A DNA stretch of 13,953 nt from contig JBMNTN010000054.1 in assembly GCA_050945755.1 (NCBI GenBank), positions 1 through 13,953 on the forward strand, given 5' to 3'. The DNA is from JAQVXR01 sp050945755 (GTDB taxonomy: Bacteria; Bacillota; Dehalobacteriia; Dehalobacteriales; Dehalobacteriaceae). Below are positions 1-6,690 of the stretch, piece after piece; position 1 is the stretch's first letter, and each line of letters opens with the position of its first letter. The position numbers were made by a program, and so were the translations under genes. The notes beneath the pieces were generated by a model. The model was not told where the DNA came from and made no database searches. It saw only the letters and a program-made list of their open reading frames with translations.

Positions 1-186
1 ATGGAGCGGCAGGGAGGAAACTACCTCCTTCTTTTCGGCACCGGATGGGGACTGGAGGAATCAATTATTAAGGCAACTGATTACATATTAAAACCGGTTT
101 ACGGTCCGGGTGAATACAACCATTTATCGGTACGTAGTGCTGCTTCAATTATTTTAGACCGTTTACAGGGGGAAAAATGGTGGTAG
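1..186 (+). CDS. SAM-dependent RNA methyltransferase, C-terminal fragment (5' truncated by window edge)
   Basis: Only the last 61 residues or so are visible. They contain the segment LLLFGTGWGL followed by an ADYILKP-like stretch and YNHLSVRSAASIILDRL. This matches the C-terminal end of the small SPOUT-like RNA methyltransferase family (Methyltrn_RNA_4) often encoded beside trmD and rplS in Firmicutes. In SPOUT enzymes the C-terminal glycine-rich loop and the NHLSVRSA region form the knotted SAM-binding site. The ATG at base 1 is probably an internal Met, because the family continues well upstream of the FGTGWG motif. The stop lies 4 nt before the -35 element of the rplS promoter. The RNA target cannot be told from this fragment. 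Confidence 0.8.
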   Translation: MERQGGNYLLLFGTGWGLEESIIKATDYILKPVYGPGEYNHLSVRSAASIILDRLQGEKWW

Positions 187-190
187 AATA

Positions 191-219
191 TTGCCATGGC
201 ATTTTCCTTGTGTTATAAT
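191..219 (+). promoter_or_regulatory. SigA-type promoter of rplS with extended -10
   Basis: TTGCCA (191-196) and a perfect TATAAT (214-219) are separated by exactly 17 nt. A TG dinucleotide sits one base before the -10 (211-212), making it an extended -10. Transcription would start near 226, giving a leader of about 84 nt before the rplS start codon. This is the best-matching promoter in the window, as expected for a ribosomal protein gene. Confidence 0.85.
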
Positions 220-225
220 AAATAG

Positions 226-309
226 CGGTGTTTTGGGAAAACGGGCGGTCCTCTGCTGCAACAGGAAAAAGCAGTTATGAACGTCTGGGAAGGAAGGAGG
301 AGCAGAGTT
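226..309 (+). promoter_or_regulatory. rplS 5' leader, candidate bL19 autoregulatory RNA
   Basis: This is the region between the predicted transcription start and the TTG start codon of rplS. CTCTGCT (251-257) is exactly complementary to AGCAGAG (301-307), which lies between the Shine-Dalgarno and the start codon. TCCTC (249-253) can instead pair with GAGGA inside the Shine-Dalgarno (297-301). A competing local hairpin can form from CTGC (253-256 or 256-259) with GCAG (271-274). Firmicutes are known to carry an L19 leader motif upstream of rplS. I infer that this region is such a leader, but I have not matched it to the family's consensus. Confidence 0.45.
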
Positions 310-651
310 TTGGATTTAATTGATCTAGTTGAAAAAGAGCAAATTCGTCAAGATATTCCCCAGTTCAAACCTGGTGATACAGTCAGAGTGCATGTCAAGG
401 TTGTCGAAGGTAACCGGGAAAGAATTCAGGTTTTTGAGGGAGTTGTCATTAAACGCAAAGGCGGCGGCCTGCGCGAGACATTTACAGTGCGTAGAGTAAC
501 ATATGGTATTGGTGTGGAAAGAACCTTTCCATTACATTCGCCACGGGTAGATAAGATCGAAGTTATGCGTCGTGGTCGAGTGCGCAGGGCAAAACTTTAT
601 TACCTGAGAGAACGCACGGGTAAAGCTGCCCGGATTAGAGAACTCCGATAA
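310..651 (+). CDS. rplS: 50S ribosomal protein bL19
   Basis: This is a component of the large ribosomal subunit, near the 30S-50S interface. The 113-residue product has the family's usual length and landmarks: FKPGDTVRVHVKVVEG (19-34), RIQVFEGVVI (38-47), YGIGVERTFPLHSP (65-78) and a basic C-terminus with RRAKLYYLRERTGKAARI. I chose the TTG at 310. It lies 9 nt after AAGGAGG (294-300), and the protein then begins MDLIDLVEKEQ, as in homologues. An in-frame ATG at 277 would add 11 residues not found in bL19 and would place the Shine-Dalgarno inside the gene. A dedicated promoter precedes the gene and a terminator follows, so it appears to be monocistronic. The TTG start is unusual for such a highly expressed gene and fits translational control by the leader. 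Confidence 0.97.
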   Translation: MDLIDLVEKEQIRQDIPQFKPGDTVRVHVKVVEGNRERIQVFEGVVIKRKGGGLRETFTVRRVTYGIGVERTFPLHSPRVDKIEVMRRGRVRRAKLYYLRERTGKAARIRELR

Positions 652-666
652 GTATGGACTAGGGTA

Positions 667-692
667 GGGGCTGAGGTAATCAGTCCCTTTTT
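667..692 (+). terminator. Rho-independent terminator after rplS
   Basis: GGGGCTGA (667-674) pairs with TCAGTCCC (680-687) through 8 bp including one G-U, with a 5-nt loop, followed directly by TTTTT (688-692). It begins 15 nt after the rplS stop and should separate rplS from rbgA. Confidence 0.88.
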
Positions 693-865
693 AGTATACT
701 AAATAAGTAAAACCCCCGGCTAGCTGTTATTATAATTGGGGGATAATCTTTAAAGATGTCTGAATAAGAGAAAAAATTCTACATTTGGTAATAATTTGAC
801 TTCCTGCAACTTTTGGGAAAGACTAACGAGACATAGGAGGTAACTCTAATTTTTGGTGATTGGCT
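693..865 (+). other. Intergenic region before rbgA with an orphan Shine-Dalgarno and mini-ORF
   Basis: This gap of about 170 nt holds no protein gene of normal size. Seen in it are a 12-bp perfect palindrome ATCTTTAAAGAT (746-757), a C5/G5 pair (713-717 with 738-742) enclosing a TATAAT (731-736) that lacks a good -35, and TTGACT (796-801) without a convincing -10. A strong AGGAGGT (835-841) lies too far from the rbgA start (25 nt). It instead sits 12 nt before a tiny frame TTG-GTG-ATT-GGC-TAT-GAA-TAA (853-873), which overlaps the rbgA ATG. rbgA therefore probably has its own promoter here, but I cannot place it with certainty. Confidence 0.35.
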
Positions 866-1720
866 ATGAATAATGAAATCCAATGGTATCCTGGTCATAT
901 GGCCCGGGCAAAAAAGCTGATTAAGGAACATCTTGGGCTGGTTGATGCCACCATCGAAATAGTTGATGCGCGCATTCCCCAAAGCAGTCGGAATCCGGAT
1001 GTTGACAAAATTTTGGCAGCAAAGCCCAGAATAATTGCTCTCAACAAAAGTGATTTGGCGGACAAGGAAATAACCCGCCTGTGGATAAATTTTTTTCAAA
1101 GAGAGGGATTAAAAGCGGTTCCCATTAATGGGGCAGCGAAACAGGGAATTAGGGAACTGGCGATAGCGGTGAAAGCAGCGGCCGAACCCATTATGCAGGC
1201 ATTGGAGGCCAAGGGGAGAAGGCGCCGGTCTGTCCGCACTATGATTGTGGGGATTCCTAATGTGGGCAAGTCTACTGTCATCAATGCCATGGGGGTAAAA
1301 GCCCAGGCCAAAACCGGCAATAAGCCCGGGGTAACAAGAGGTACCCAGTGGGTACGTATGATTGAAGGAATGGAACTTCTCGATACACCGGGATTGTTAT
1401 GGCCCAAGTTTGCTGATCCGGAAATAGGTTTTAAACTGGCTGTTACCGGAGCCATCAGTGACGAGGTATATGCAATTGAGGATGTGGCTAAAAAACTTCT
1501 TCTTTTAATCAACCGGATTGATCCGGCTGCACTTAGCAAACGATACAAAATTACAGAAACGATGGGAGGTGTGGATGAATACCTGGATCTCATCGGCCGA
1601 AAACGCGGATTTCTCGGCCCTGGAGGAATTGTGAAACTCGAGCAGACGGCTTTCATGATTTTACAAGAGTTTAGACAGGGGAAAATTGGGCGATTTACCC
1701 TAGAGAGACCGCCAAATTAA
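866..1720 (+). CDS. rbgA: Ribosome biogenesis GTPase RbgA (YlqF)
   Basis: This is a circularly permuted GTPase needed for late maturation of the 50S subunit in Firmicutes. The 284-residue product shows the permuted motif order: G4 NKSD (60-63), then G1 GIPNVGKST (129-137), then G3 DTPG (173-176). The N-terminal IQWYPGHMARAKK matches the family, including the PGH histidine (His11) implicated in GTP hydrolysis. The C-terminal part, with a GxxRG-type segment, corresponds to the RNA-binding helical domain. I chose ATG 866: an in-frame TGA at 857-859 excludes longer forms, and GGTGA (855-859) is a modest Shine-Dalgarno 6 nt upstream. TTG 860 is possible and would add two residues. rnhB follows after 54 nt, probably in the same transcript. 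Confidence 0.96.
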   Translation: MNNEIQWYPGHMARAKKLIKEHLGLVDATIEIVDARIPQSSRNPDVDKILAAKPRIIALNKSDLADKEITRLWINFFQREGLKAVPINGAAKQGIRELAIAVKAAAEPIMQALEAKGRRRRSVRTMIVGIPNVGKSTVINAMGVKAQAKTGNKPGVTRGTQWVRMIEGMELLDTPGLLWPKFADPEIGFKLAVTGAISDEVYAIEDVAKKLLLLINRIDPAALSKRYKITETMGGVDEYLDLIGRKRGFLGPGGIVKLEQTAFMILQEFRQGKIGRFTLERPPN

Positions 1721-1774
1721 TTTGGCCACTATCCGGTATAATTTTGCGGCAGCTTAGTTCGAGGAGGCAGAATT

Positions 1775-2554
1775 GTGAAGTGGTATAAAGTAACCCAAAA
1801 GGAAATTAATCATCTCTTCCAACAGGGATATCAGTTTTCACCGGAAGATATTAAAGAACTTCGTGCTGATATGCGTGTAGGAGTGCAAAACTTTATTCGG
1901 CGTTGGGACACGCTGCAAAAGGAAAGGGAACGGGTGTCCCGTCTTTATCACTATGAACGGGAGTTATATAAAAAGGGACTGAGCTTGATTGCCGGGGTTG
2001 ATGAAGCAGGACGGGGCCCCCTGGCCGGTCCGGTAGTTGCCGGCGCGGTGATTCTTCCCTGTGAGTGTTTTATCCCCGGGCTAAATGACTCGAAAAAAAT
2101 TGGCGAATCTAAGCGTTACCATCTGGCTGCAGAAATTAAGAAAAAAGCCGTTGCTTGGGCGGTAGGCGCTGTGGGGGCTCATGATATTGATAAATTGAAT
2201 ATTCTTGAGGCCACCCGCCTGGCAATGATACGGGCGGTAAAAAATCTCACTGTTTGGCCAGAATATCTACTGACGGATGCCGTTTTTCTCCGGGAAATTT
2301 CCCTTTCTCAAACCGTCATTATTAAGGGCGATGCCAAATGCGCCTCTATTGCTGCCGCGAGCATTTTGGCAAAATGCCATCGGGATAATTTGATGAAGAT
2401 TTATGACCAGCGTTTTCCCGGTTATGGTTTTGCCCGGCATAAAGGGTATCCGACGCCTGAGCATTTTACTTATTTAATGCACCATGGAGAAACAATTATC
2501 CATCGGAAAACGTTTAAAGGCGTTGTTCAGGGTGATGCAAAAGATCATGGATGA
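1775..2554 (+). CDS. rnhB: Ribonuclease HII
   Basis: This enzyme cleaves the RNA strand of RNA-DNA hybrids and single ribonucleotides misincorporated in DNA. The GTG start has GAGGAGG (1761-1767) 7 nt upstream. The 259-residue product has an N-terminal helical extension of about 70 residues, as in Bacillus RnhB, then the catalytic domain. That domain contains GVDEAGRGPLAGPVVAGAV with Asp76-Glu77, LNDSKK (103-108), a third acidic residue at Asp168 in LLTDA, IIKGDAKCASIAAASILAK (182-200) and Asp204. The DEAGRG signature and the third and fourth carboxylates indicate an active metal-dependent nuclease. I see no clear terminator after it, so read-through into the nuo operon is possible. Confidence 0.97.
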   Translation: MKWYKVTQKEINHLFQQGYQFSPEDIKELRADMRVGVQNFIRRWDTLQKERERVSRLYHYERELYKKGLSLIAGVDEAGRGPLAGPVVAGAVILPCECFIPGLNDSKKIGESKRYHLAAEIKKKAVAWAVGAVGAHDIDKLNILEATRLAMIRAVKNLTVWPEYLLTDAVFLREISLSQTVIIKGDAKCASIAAASILAKCHRDNLMKIYDQRFPGYGFARHKGYPTPEHFTYLMHHGETIIHRKTFKGVVQGDAKDHG

Positions 2555-2568
2555 AGCATGTAAAATGT

Positions 2569-2586
2569 TTGTAATTTAACTTACAA
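2569..2586. promoter_or_regulatory. 18-bp near-palindrome upstream of nuoA, candidate Rex-type operator
   Basis: TTGTAA (2569-2574) is mirrored by TTACAA (2581-2586). Including the central bases, 8 of 9 symmetric positions are complementary. Length and outer bases match the Rex operator format of Firmicutes (18 bp, TTGT at one end and ACAA at the other), but the inner positions match only partly. An extended -10-like TGTTTTAAT (2603-2611) lies just downstream, with TTACAA as a poorly spaced -35 (19 nt). It is not followed by a T-run, so it does not look like a terminator. The rest of 2555-2734 holds only a weak GCAGG/CCTGT hairpin near 2624-2645. Rex assignment is inference. Confidence 0.35.
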
Positions 2587-2734
2587 GTACTTATTTCCAA
2601 ATTGTTTTAATTCAGCTTCGGGGGCAGGTATTTACTTTTTCCTGTCGAATTCAATATCCAGTCCGAATATGATATGTAAAATAGCATATATAAAAACTTT
2701 CTTGCTTGCTGCAATATATGGGGGAGGTGAGCTT

Positions 2735-3091
2735 ATGCTGCAGCAGTATGGTGGTTTGGGTGTCTATTTAATTCTTTCCATTATATTTCCTTTTATTATT
2801 GTAATATTTGCATTAATATTAGGTCCGAAACGTCCGAATCCGGAGAAGCTGACGACTTACGAGTGCGGTTTGGACACACAAGGGCCTACTTGGGTTCAGT
2901 TTAAAATTAATTACTTTTTGTATGCACTTGTTTTCGTTGTTTTTGATGTTGAAACGATCTTTCTTTACCCATGGGCGGTTAGGTTTCAGGTCTTGGGTAC
3001 ATTTGCCTTTATTGAAATGCTAATCTTTATTGCTATTTTGGTAATAGGCCTTTGGTATGCTTGGAAGGAAGGAGCATTGGAATGGATTTAA
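2735..3091 (+). CDS. nuoA: Complex I-type NADH-quinone oxidoreductase subunit A
   Basis: This is a small membrane subunit at the junction of the quinone chamber and the proton-pumping arm. The 118-residue product has three predicted membrane helices (about 9-30, 58-80 and 88-110). It carries the conserved loop TTYECGLDTQGP (40-51) and FDVETIFLYPWA (70-81), where the acidic residues Asp71 and Glu73 are typical. I chose ATG 2735, placed after GGAGGTGA (2723-2730). An in-frame ATG at 2669 would add 22 residues without a ribosome-binding site. It is the first gene of an 11-gene operon and overlaps nuoB by 10 nt. Confidence 0.96.
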   Translation: MLQQYGGLGVYLILSIIFPFIIVIFALILGPKRPNPEKLTTYECGLDTQGPTWVQFKINYFLYALVFVVFDVETIFLYPWAVRFQVLGTFAFIEMLIFIAILVIGLWYAWKEGALEWI

Positions 3092-3591
3092 CGAAGAATC
3101 AACCATCTGAACAGAATTCAAATCCAAACATTATACTGGCCTCTGTGGAAAAGTTCTTAAATATTGCACGGGGAAACTCATTTTGGCCGGTGACATTTGG
3201 CCTTGCTTGTTGTGCCATTGAGATGATGGCAGCAGGCGGTGGCAGGTACGATCTTGCCCGGTTCGGTTACGAGGTGTTTCGTCCCTCTCCCAGACAGGCG
3301 GACCTGATGATTGTAGCAGGAACGGTTACCAATAAGATGGCTCCTCTGGTAAAAAGAATATACGATCAAATGCCGGAGCCCAAATATGTGATTGCCATGG
3401 GGAGTTGTGCGATCAGCGGCGGTCCCTTTGTTGATTCCTACAATGTGGTGCGCGGCGTTGATCAGATTATTCCGGTGGATGTTTATGTGCCTGGCTGCCC
3501 ACCAAGGCCGGAGGCGCTGATTCACGGAATGCTTCAATTAAAAGAAAAATTAAAAAATCCTAAGCTTGCGAGGATGAGTAAAAATGGATAA
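3082..3591 (+). CDS. nuoB: Complex I-type subunit B (N2 iron-sulfur cluster protein)
   Basis: This peripheral-arm subunit carries the terminal [4Fe-4S] cluster N2, which passes electrons to quinone. All four expected ligands are present in the 169-residue product: the tandem Cys43-Cys44 in GLACCAIE, Cys109 in GSCA and Cys139 in PGCPPRPEAL. The start at ATG 3082 is supported by AAGGAAGGAG (3066-3074 area) within the end of nuoA. An upstream in-frame ATG at 3052 would extend further into nuoA and is not needed. Overlaps with nuoA (10 nt) and nuoC (8 nt) suggest coupled translation, which would help equal stoichiometry. Confidence 0.97.
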   Translation: MDLTKNQPSEQNSNPNIILASVEKFLNIARGNSFWPVTFGLACCAIEMMAAGGGRYDLARFGYEVFRPSPRQADLMIVAGTVTNKMAPLVKRIYDQMPEPKYVIAMGSCAISGGPFVDSYNVVRGVDQIIPVDVYVPGCPPRPEALIHGMLQLKEKLKNPKLARMSKNG

Positions 3592-4030
3592 TATTAATGC
3601 TTTGGTGGATATGCTGAAGGAAAAGTTTCCCAGCCAAGTTAGCATTAGTGATGATCATCAATCATTAGTAGTATCTCCGGCTGAGATTTATGCTGTGTTA
3701 AAAGAAATCAAGGAGAACACTGATTATACTTTTCTTGCCGATCTGACAGCTGTCGATTTTCCGGAGCGGTTGGAAGTAGTGTATCATCTGATGAGTCTTA
3801 AGGATGCCGGCCTTGTCCGGATTAAGGCATTTCTGGACAAAAATAATCCTAAAATTGACTCGGTTGTTTTCCTTTGGAATGCTGCCAATGTGATGGAGCG
3901 GGAGACTTACGATTTGTTAGGGGTTACATTCGAGGGGCATCCGGATTTAAAGAGAATTCTTTGCCCGGACGATTTTGAAGGTCATCCCTTAAGAAAAGAC
4001 TTTAAAGTGGAACCTGCCGTCCGGCAGTGA
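3584..4030 (+). CDS. nuoC: Complex I-type subunit C (30 kDa subunit)
   Basis: This hydrophilic subunit packs against NuoD in the connecting part of the peripheral arm. The 148-residue protein has the family signature ERETYDLLGVTFEGHPDLKRIL near residues 105-126, then the PDDFEGHPLRKDF tail (about 128-141). A Shine-Dalgarno-like AGGATGAG (3571-3578) lies in the end of nuoB, and the reading frames overlap by 8 nt. It is a separate gene, not fused to nuoD as it is in some Proteobacteria. The gap to nuoD is 29 nt. Confidence 0.96.
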   Translation: MDNINALVDMLKEKFPSQVSISDDHQSLVVSPAEIYAVLKEIKENTDYTFLADLTAVDFPERLEVVYHLMSLKDAGLVRIKAFLDKNNPKIDSVVFLWNAANVMERETYDLLGVTFEGHPDLKRILCPDDFEGHPLRKDFKVEPAVRQ

Positions 4031-4059
4031 TATCGAATCTAAATGATTGAGGTGTAGAG

Positions 4060-5181
4060 ATGGCAATTTCCAATCAAGAAAGTGGATTTCGCACACAAGA
4101 ATTTGTTTTAAATATGGGGCCTCAACATCCCAGTACCCACGGGGTTTACCGGGCGATTTTAACTATGGACGGGGAATACGTGGTTGATGTGGAAAACGTA
4201 GTTGGTTACCTGCACCGTGGCATGGAAAAAATCGCCGAAAACAAGACCTACACACAATTTATTCCATATACCGACCGCATGGACTACCTTGCCGGTATCC
4301 TCAATAACTGGGGTTTTGTCATGACGGTGGAAAAGGCGATGGGTATAGAGGTTCCCGAACGCGCCGAGTATATCAGGGTTATTACGGGGGAATTACAAAG
4401 GATTGCCAGCCATTTGGTGATGGTTGCCAGTATGGCCTTGGATTTAAACGGATATACACCCTGGATGTATGCTTTTTATGACCGGGAAAAGATTTTGGAC
4501 TTATTTGAAATGATTTGCGGTTCCCGGCTAACTACCAGTTTTATGAGAGTGGGGGGAGTGCCTAACGACATTCCTGAGGGTTTTATTCCTAAACTGGAAA
4601 AGTTCTTGGCCGAATTACCGGGCAGGGCAGACGATTTTGATAATGTGATTACAGGAAACGAAATCTTTGTCGGGCGTACCAAAGGTGTGGGCGTTCTGGA
4701 CGGAAATACTGCTTTGGACTTTGGCTTAACCGGGCCTAATCTTCGGGCTTCCGGTGTCAATTTTGACCTAAGAAAGGCACAGCCATACAGTATCTATGAC
4801 CGGTTTGATTTTGAAGTACCGGTGGGGAAAAACGGAGACAGTTTTGACCGCTACAATATGCGCATGTTAGAAATCCGCCAATCGGCCCGGATCATCAGAC
4901 AGGCTTTAGATACGATTCCAGAAGGAGATATTATGGCGAAAGTTCCCAAAGTGCTTAAAATACCAAAGGGCGAAACCTACTGCCATATTGAAGGCTCTAA
5001 GGGACTTCTCGGGTTTTACCTTGTCAGCGACGGCGGGACAAAACCTTATCGTCTCCATTTACACAGCCCTTCATTTGTTAACCTGGGGGCTTATCCGAAG
5101 ATGGCCAAAGGAACTGTTCTCCAGGATGCGATTGCTTCTTTGGCTTCTATCGACATTGTATTGGGCGAAGTGGATCGCTAA
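4060..5181 (+). CDS. nuoD: Complex I-type subunit D (49 kDa, quinone-site subunit)
   Basis: This subunit forms the quinone-binding site together with NuoB and NuoH. The 373-residue product keeps NMGPQHPSTHGVYR near the N-terminus, with histidines 23 and 27, and TDRMDYLAG with Tyr76. These correspond to the His and Tyr that hold the quinone headgroup in structurally known complexes. The C-terminus DIVLGEVDR is the normal family end. NuoD is homologous to the large subunit of [NiFe] hydrogenases, but the paired CxxC nickel ligands are missing here, so this is a quinone-reactive complex and not an energy-converting hydrogenase. A GAGGTG Shine-Dalgarno (4050-4054 area) precedes ATG 4060. Confidence 0.97.
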   Translation: MAISNQESGFRTQEFVLNMGPQHPSTHGVYRAILTMDGEYVVDVENVVGYLHRGMEKIAENKTYTQFIPYTDRMDYLAGILNNWGFVMTVEKAMGIEVPERAEYIRVITGELQRIASHLVMVASMALDLNGYTPWMYAFYDREKILDLFEMICGSRLTTSFMRVGGVPNDIPEGFIPKLEKFLAELPGRADDFDNVITGNEIFVGRTKGVGVLDGNTALDFGLTGPNLRASGVNFDLRKAQPYSIYDRFDFEVPVGKNGDSFDRYNMRMLEIRQSARIIRQALDTIPEGDIMAKVPKVLKIPKGETYCHIEGSKGLLGFYLVSDGGTKPYRLHLHSPSFVNLGAYPKMAKGTVLQDAIASLASIDIVLGEVDR

Positions 5182-5212
5182 CCAAAAATCGGTGATATAG
5201 GAGAGAACAAGT

Positions 5213-6262
5213 ATGGAAAATTTCTTTGTCAATATTGCCGGCCTGATTAGGGACTTAATAGCCGGTTTCGGCTTAAACGAAGTACTGGTTTACTTAGCTA
5301 TGGTTGTAGTTAAATTTGTGGCCGTACTTGTATTTGTCTTATTAAATGTTGTCGTCCTGGTTTACATGGAAAGACGTGTTGCGGGATTTTTCCAGGAACG
5401 TCTCGGACCTAATCGCGTTGGCCCGCAAGGTACATTGCAGCTGGTGATGGATATTTTTAAGCTTTTGTCAAAGGAAGATATTGTCCCGGCAGGTGCCGAC
5501 AAGTTTGTCTATAAAGCAGCTGCTTATGCTATTTTTGTTCCGACGATACTTGTCTATATGGTCATTCCTTTCGGCAAAGGAATGAACGTAATTGATTTAA
5601 ATCTTGGGTTATTTTATATTTTGGCCATTTCTTCTGTGACCACCATGATTATTTTTATGGCCGGTTGGGGTTCAAGGAATAAATATTCCTTAGTCGGAGG
5701 AATGAGGGCCATCGCCCAAATGGTTAGTTATGAAATTCCTTACGTCTTTTCATTTTTAGGCGTAATCATGCTGACCGGCTCACTGAAAATGTCCACTATT
5801 GTGGAAGCTCAACAGGATGTTTGGTTTATTGTCCTTCAGCCCATTGCCTTTATTGTCTTTCTGATTGCCGGTAATGCGGAAATTAACCGAGGGCCTTTTG
5901 ACCTGCCGGAAGGTGAGCAAGAATTAGTTGCCGGTTATCATACGGAATATACTGCCGGCCGTTTTGCGATGTTTTACATGGCTGAGTACGCTAACCTTTT
6001 AGCGATGGCAGCCATTGGAGCAACTGTTTTCCTGGGCGGCTGGCATGGACCTTGGCTGCCGGGCTGGTTGTGGTTTTTCATTAAAATGTATGCTTTGGTC
6101 TTTGGTCAGATGTGGGTACGCTGGACATTCCCGAGAATTCGCATTGACCACTTAATGCACTTTAACTGGAAGGTCCTTCTACCGGTATCTTTGGCCAATA
6201 TTATTGTGACGGGCATCGGGATTAAAGTTTATCAGATGGTCCGTATGATGGGATGGTGGTAA
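5213..6262 (+). CDS. nuoH: Complex I-type subunit H (ND1 homologue)
   Basis: This membrane subunit lines the quinone tunnel and links quinone reduction to proton pumping. The 349-residue product has about eight predicted helices. After the first helix come MERRVAGFFQERLGPNRVGPQG and DIFKLLSKEDIVP. The acidic loop AEINRGPFDLPEGEQELVAG begins around residue 222 (Glu223) and continues into YHTEYTAGRFAMFYMAEYAN. These are the most conserved parts of the family and carry the charged residues of the so-called E-channel. AGGAGAG (5199-5205) precedes the ATG by 7 nt. nuoI begins 1 nt after the stop. Confidence 0.97.
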   Translation: MENFFVNIAGLIRDLIAGFGLNEVLVYLAMVVVKFVAVLVFVLLNVVVLVYMERRVAGFFQERLGPNRVGPQGTLQLVMDIFKLLSKEDIVPAGADKFVYKAAAYAIFVPTILVYMVIPFGKGMNVIDLNLGLFYILAISSVTTMIIFMAGWGSRNKYSLVGGMRAIAQMVSYEIPYVFSFLGVIMLTGSLKMSTIVEAQQDVWFIVLQPIAFIVFLIAGNAEINRGPFDLPEGEQELVAGYHTEYTAGRFAMFYMAEYANLLAMAAIGATVFLGGWHGPWLPGWLWFFIKMYALVFGQMWVRWTFPRIRIDHLMHFNWKVLLPVSLANIIVTGIGIKVYQMVRMMGWW

Positions 6263-6263
6263 T

Positions 6264-6686
6264 ATGAACGGACAAGGCTTAATTAAAGGACTTGGTGTCA
6301 CTATTAAACACTTTTTTGCACCGAAGATTACTGAGCTTTATCCGGAGGTTAAACCAAACCTGCCTCCCGCTGTTAAGGCAAGTTTTGAAATAAATCGGGA
6401 AAAATGCATTGCTTGTGGCTTGTGTGCTAAGGCATGTCCCAATCAAGTAATTACCATGAAGACGGTAAAGGACGAAAACAACAAACGTCAATTAGCCGGG
6501 TATGAGATGAATATGCAGTACTGTTTATTCTGCGGGTTATGCGCAGAAAGTTGTCCTACCGGCGCCATTATTGTTAAGCAGGATTTTGAACTGGCAGCTT
6601 ATACCCGTGAAGATACAAAAAAACAACTTTATTTTGCGGGGAGCGAATCCAGCGCTGATAAAGAATCTTCAGGGGCAAAGGAGTGA
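6264..6686 (+). CDS. nuoI: Complex I-type subunit I (two [4Fe-4S] ferredoxin-like subunit)
   Basis: This peripheral-arm subunit carries clusters N6a and N6b, which deliver electrons to N2 in NuoB. The 140-residue protein has two complete CxxCxxCxxxCP motifs: Cys48, 51, 54 and 58, and Cys87, 90, 93 and 97. The region after about residue 125 is a polar Ser/Glu/Lys-rich tail without recognisable fold. In this operon, which lacks nuoE, F and G, NuoI is the most exposed iron-sulfur subunit. It is therefore the likely entry point for electrons from an unlinked donor (inference). ATG 6264 follows the nuoH stop directly, with GGGATGGTGG at the end of nuoH acting as a weak ribosome-binding site. Confidence 0.97.
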   Translation: MNGQGLIKGLGVTIKHFFAPKITELYPEVKPNLPPAVKASFEINREKCIACGLCAKACPNQVITMKTVKDENNKRQLAGYEMNMQYCLFCGLCAESCPTGAIIVKQDFELAAYTREDTKKQLYFAGSESSADKESSGAKE

Positions 6687-6690
6687 GAAA

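Noticed and set aside
779..1656. Minus-strand open frames opposite rbgA
   Set aside because: They are antisense to a well-supported gene, lack recognisable motifs, and do not show gene-like starts.
2569..2586. Terminator after rnhB
   Set aside because: The stem is only about 6 bp and A/T-rich, with no following T-run; an operator is a better reading.
2669..2734. Upstream ATG for nuoA
   Set aside because: No ribosome-binding site precedes it, and the extra 22 residues are not part of the family; GGAGGTGA directly precedes ATG 2735.
4060..5181. NuoD-like gene as the large subunit of an energy-converting [NiFe] hydrogenase
   Set aside because: The N- and C-terminal CxxC nickel ligands are absent, the quinone-site His and Tyr are present, and nuoA, J and K accompany it.
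6571..6690. Longer start for nuoJ giving a 206-residue protein
   Set aside because: It would overlap nuoI by more than 100 nt with a non-homologous basic segment, and a good ribosome-binding site precedes ATG 6691.
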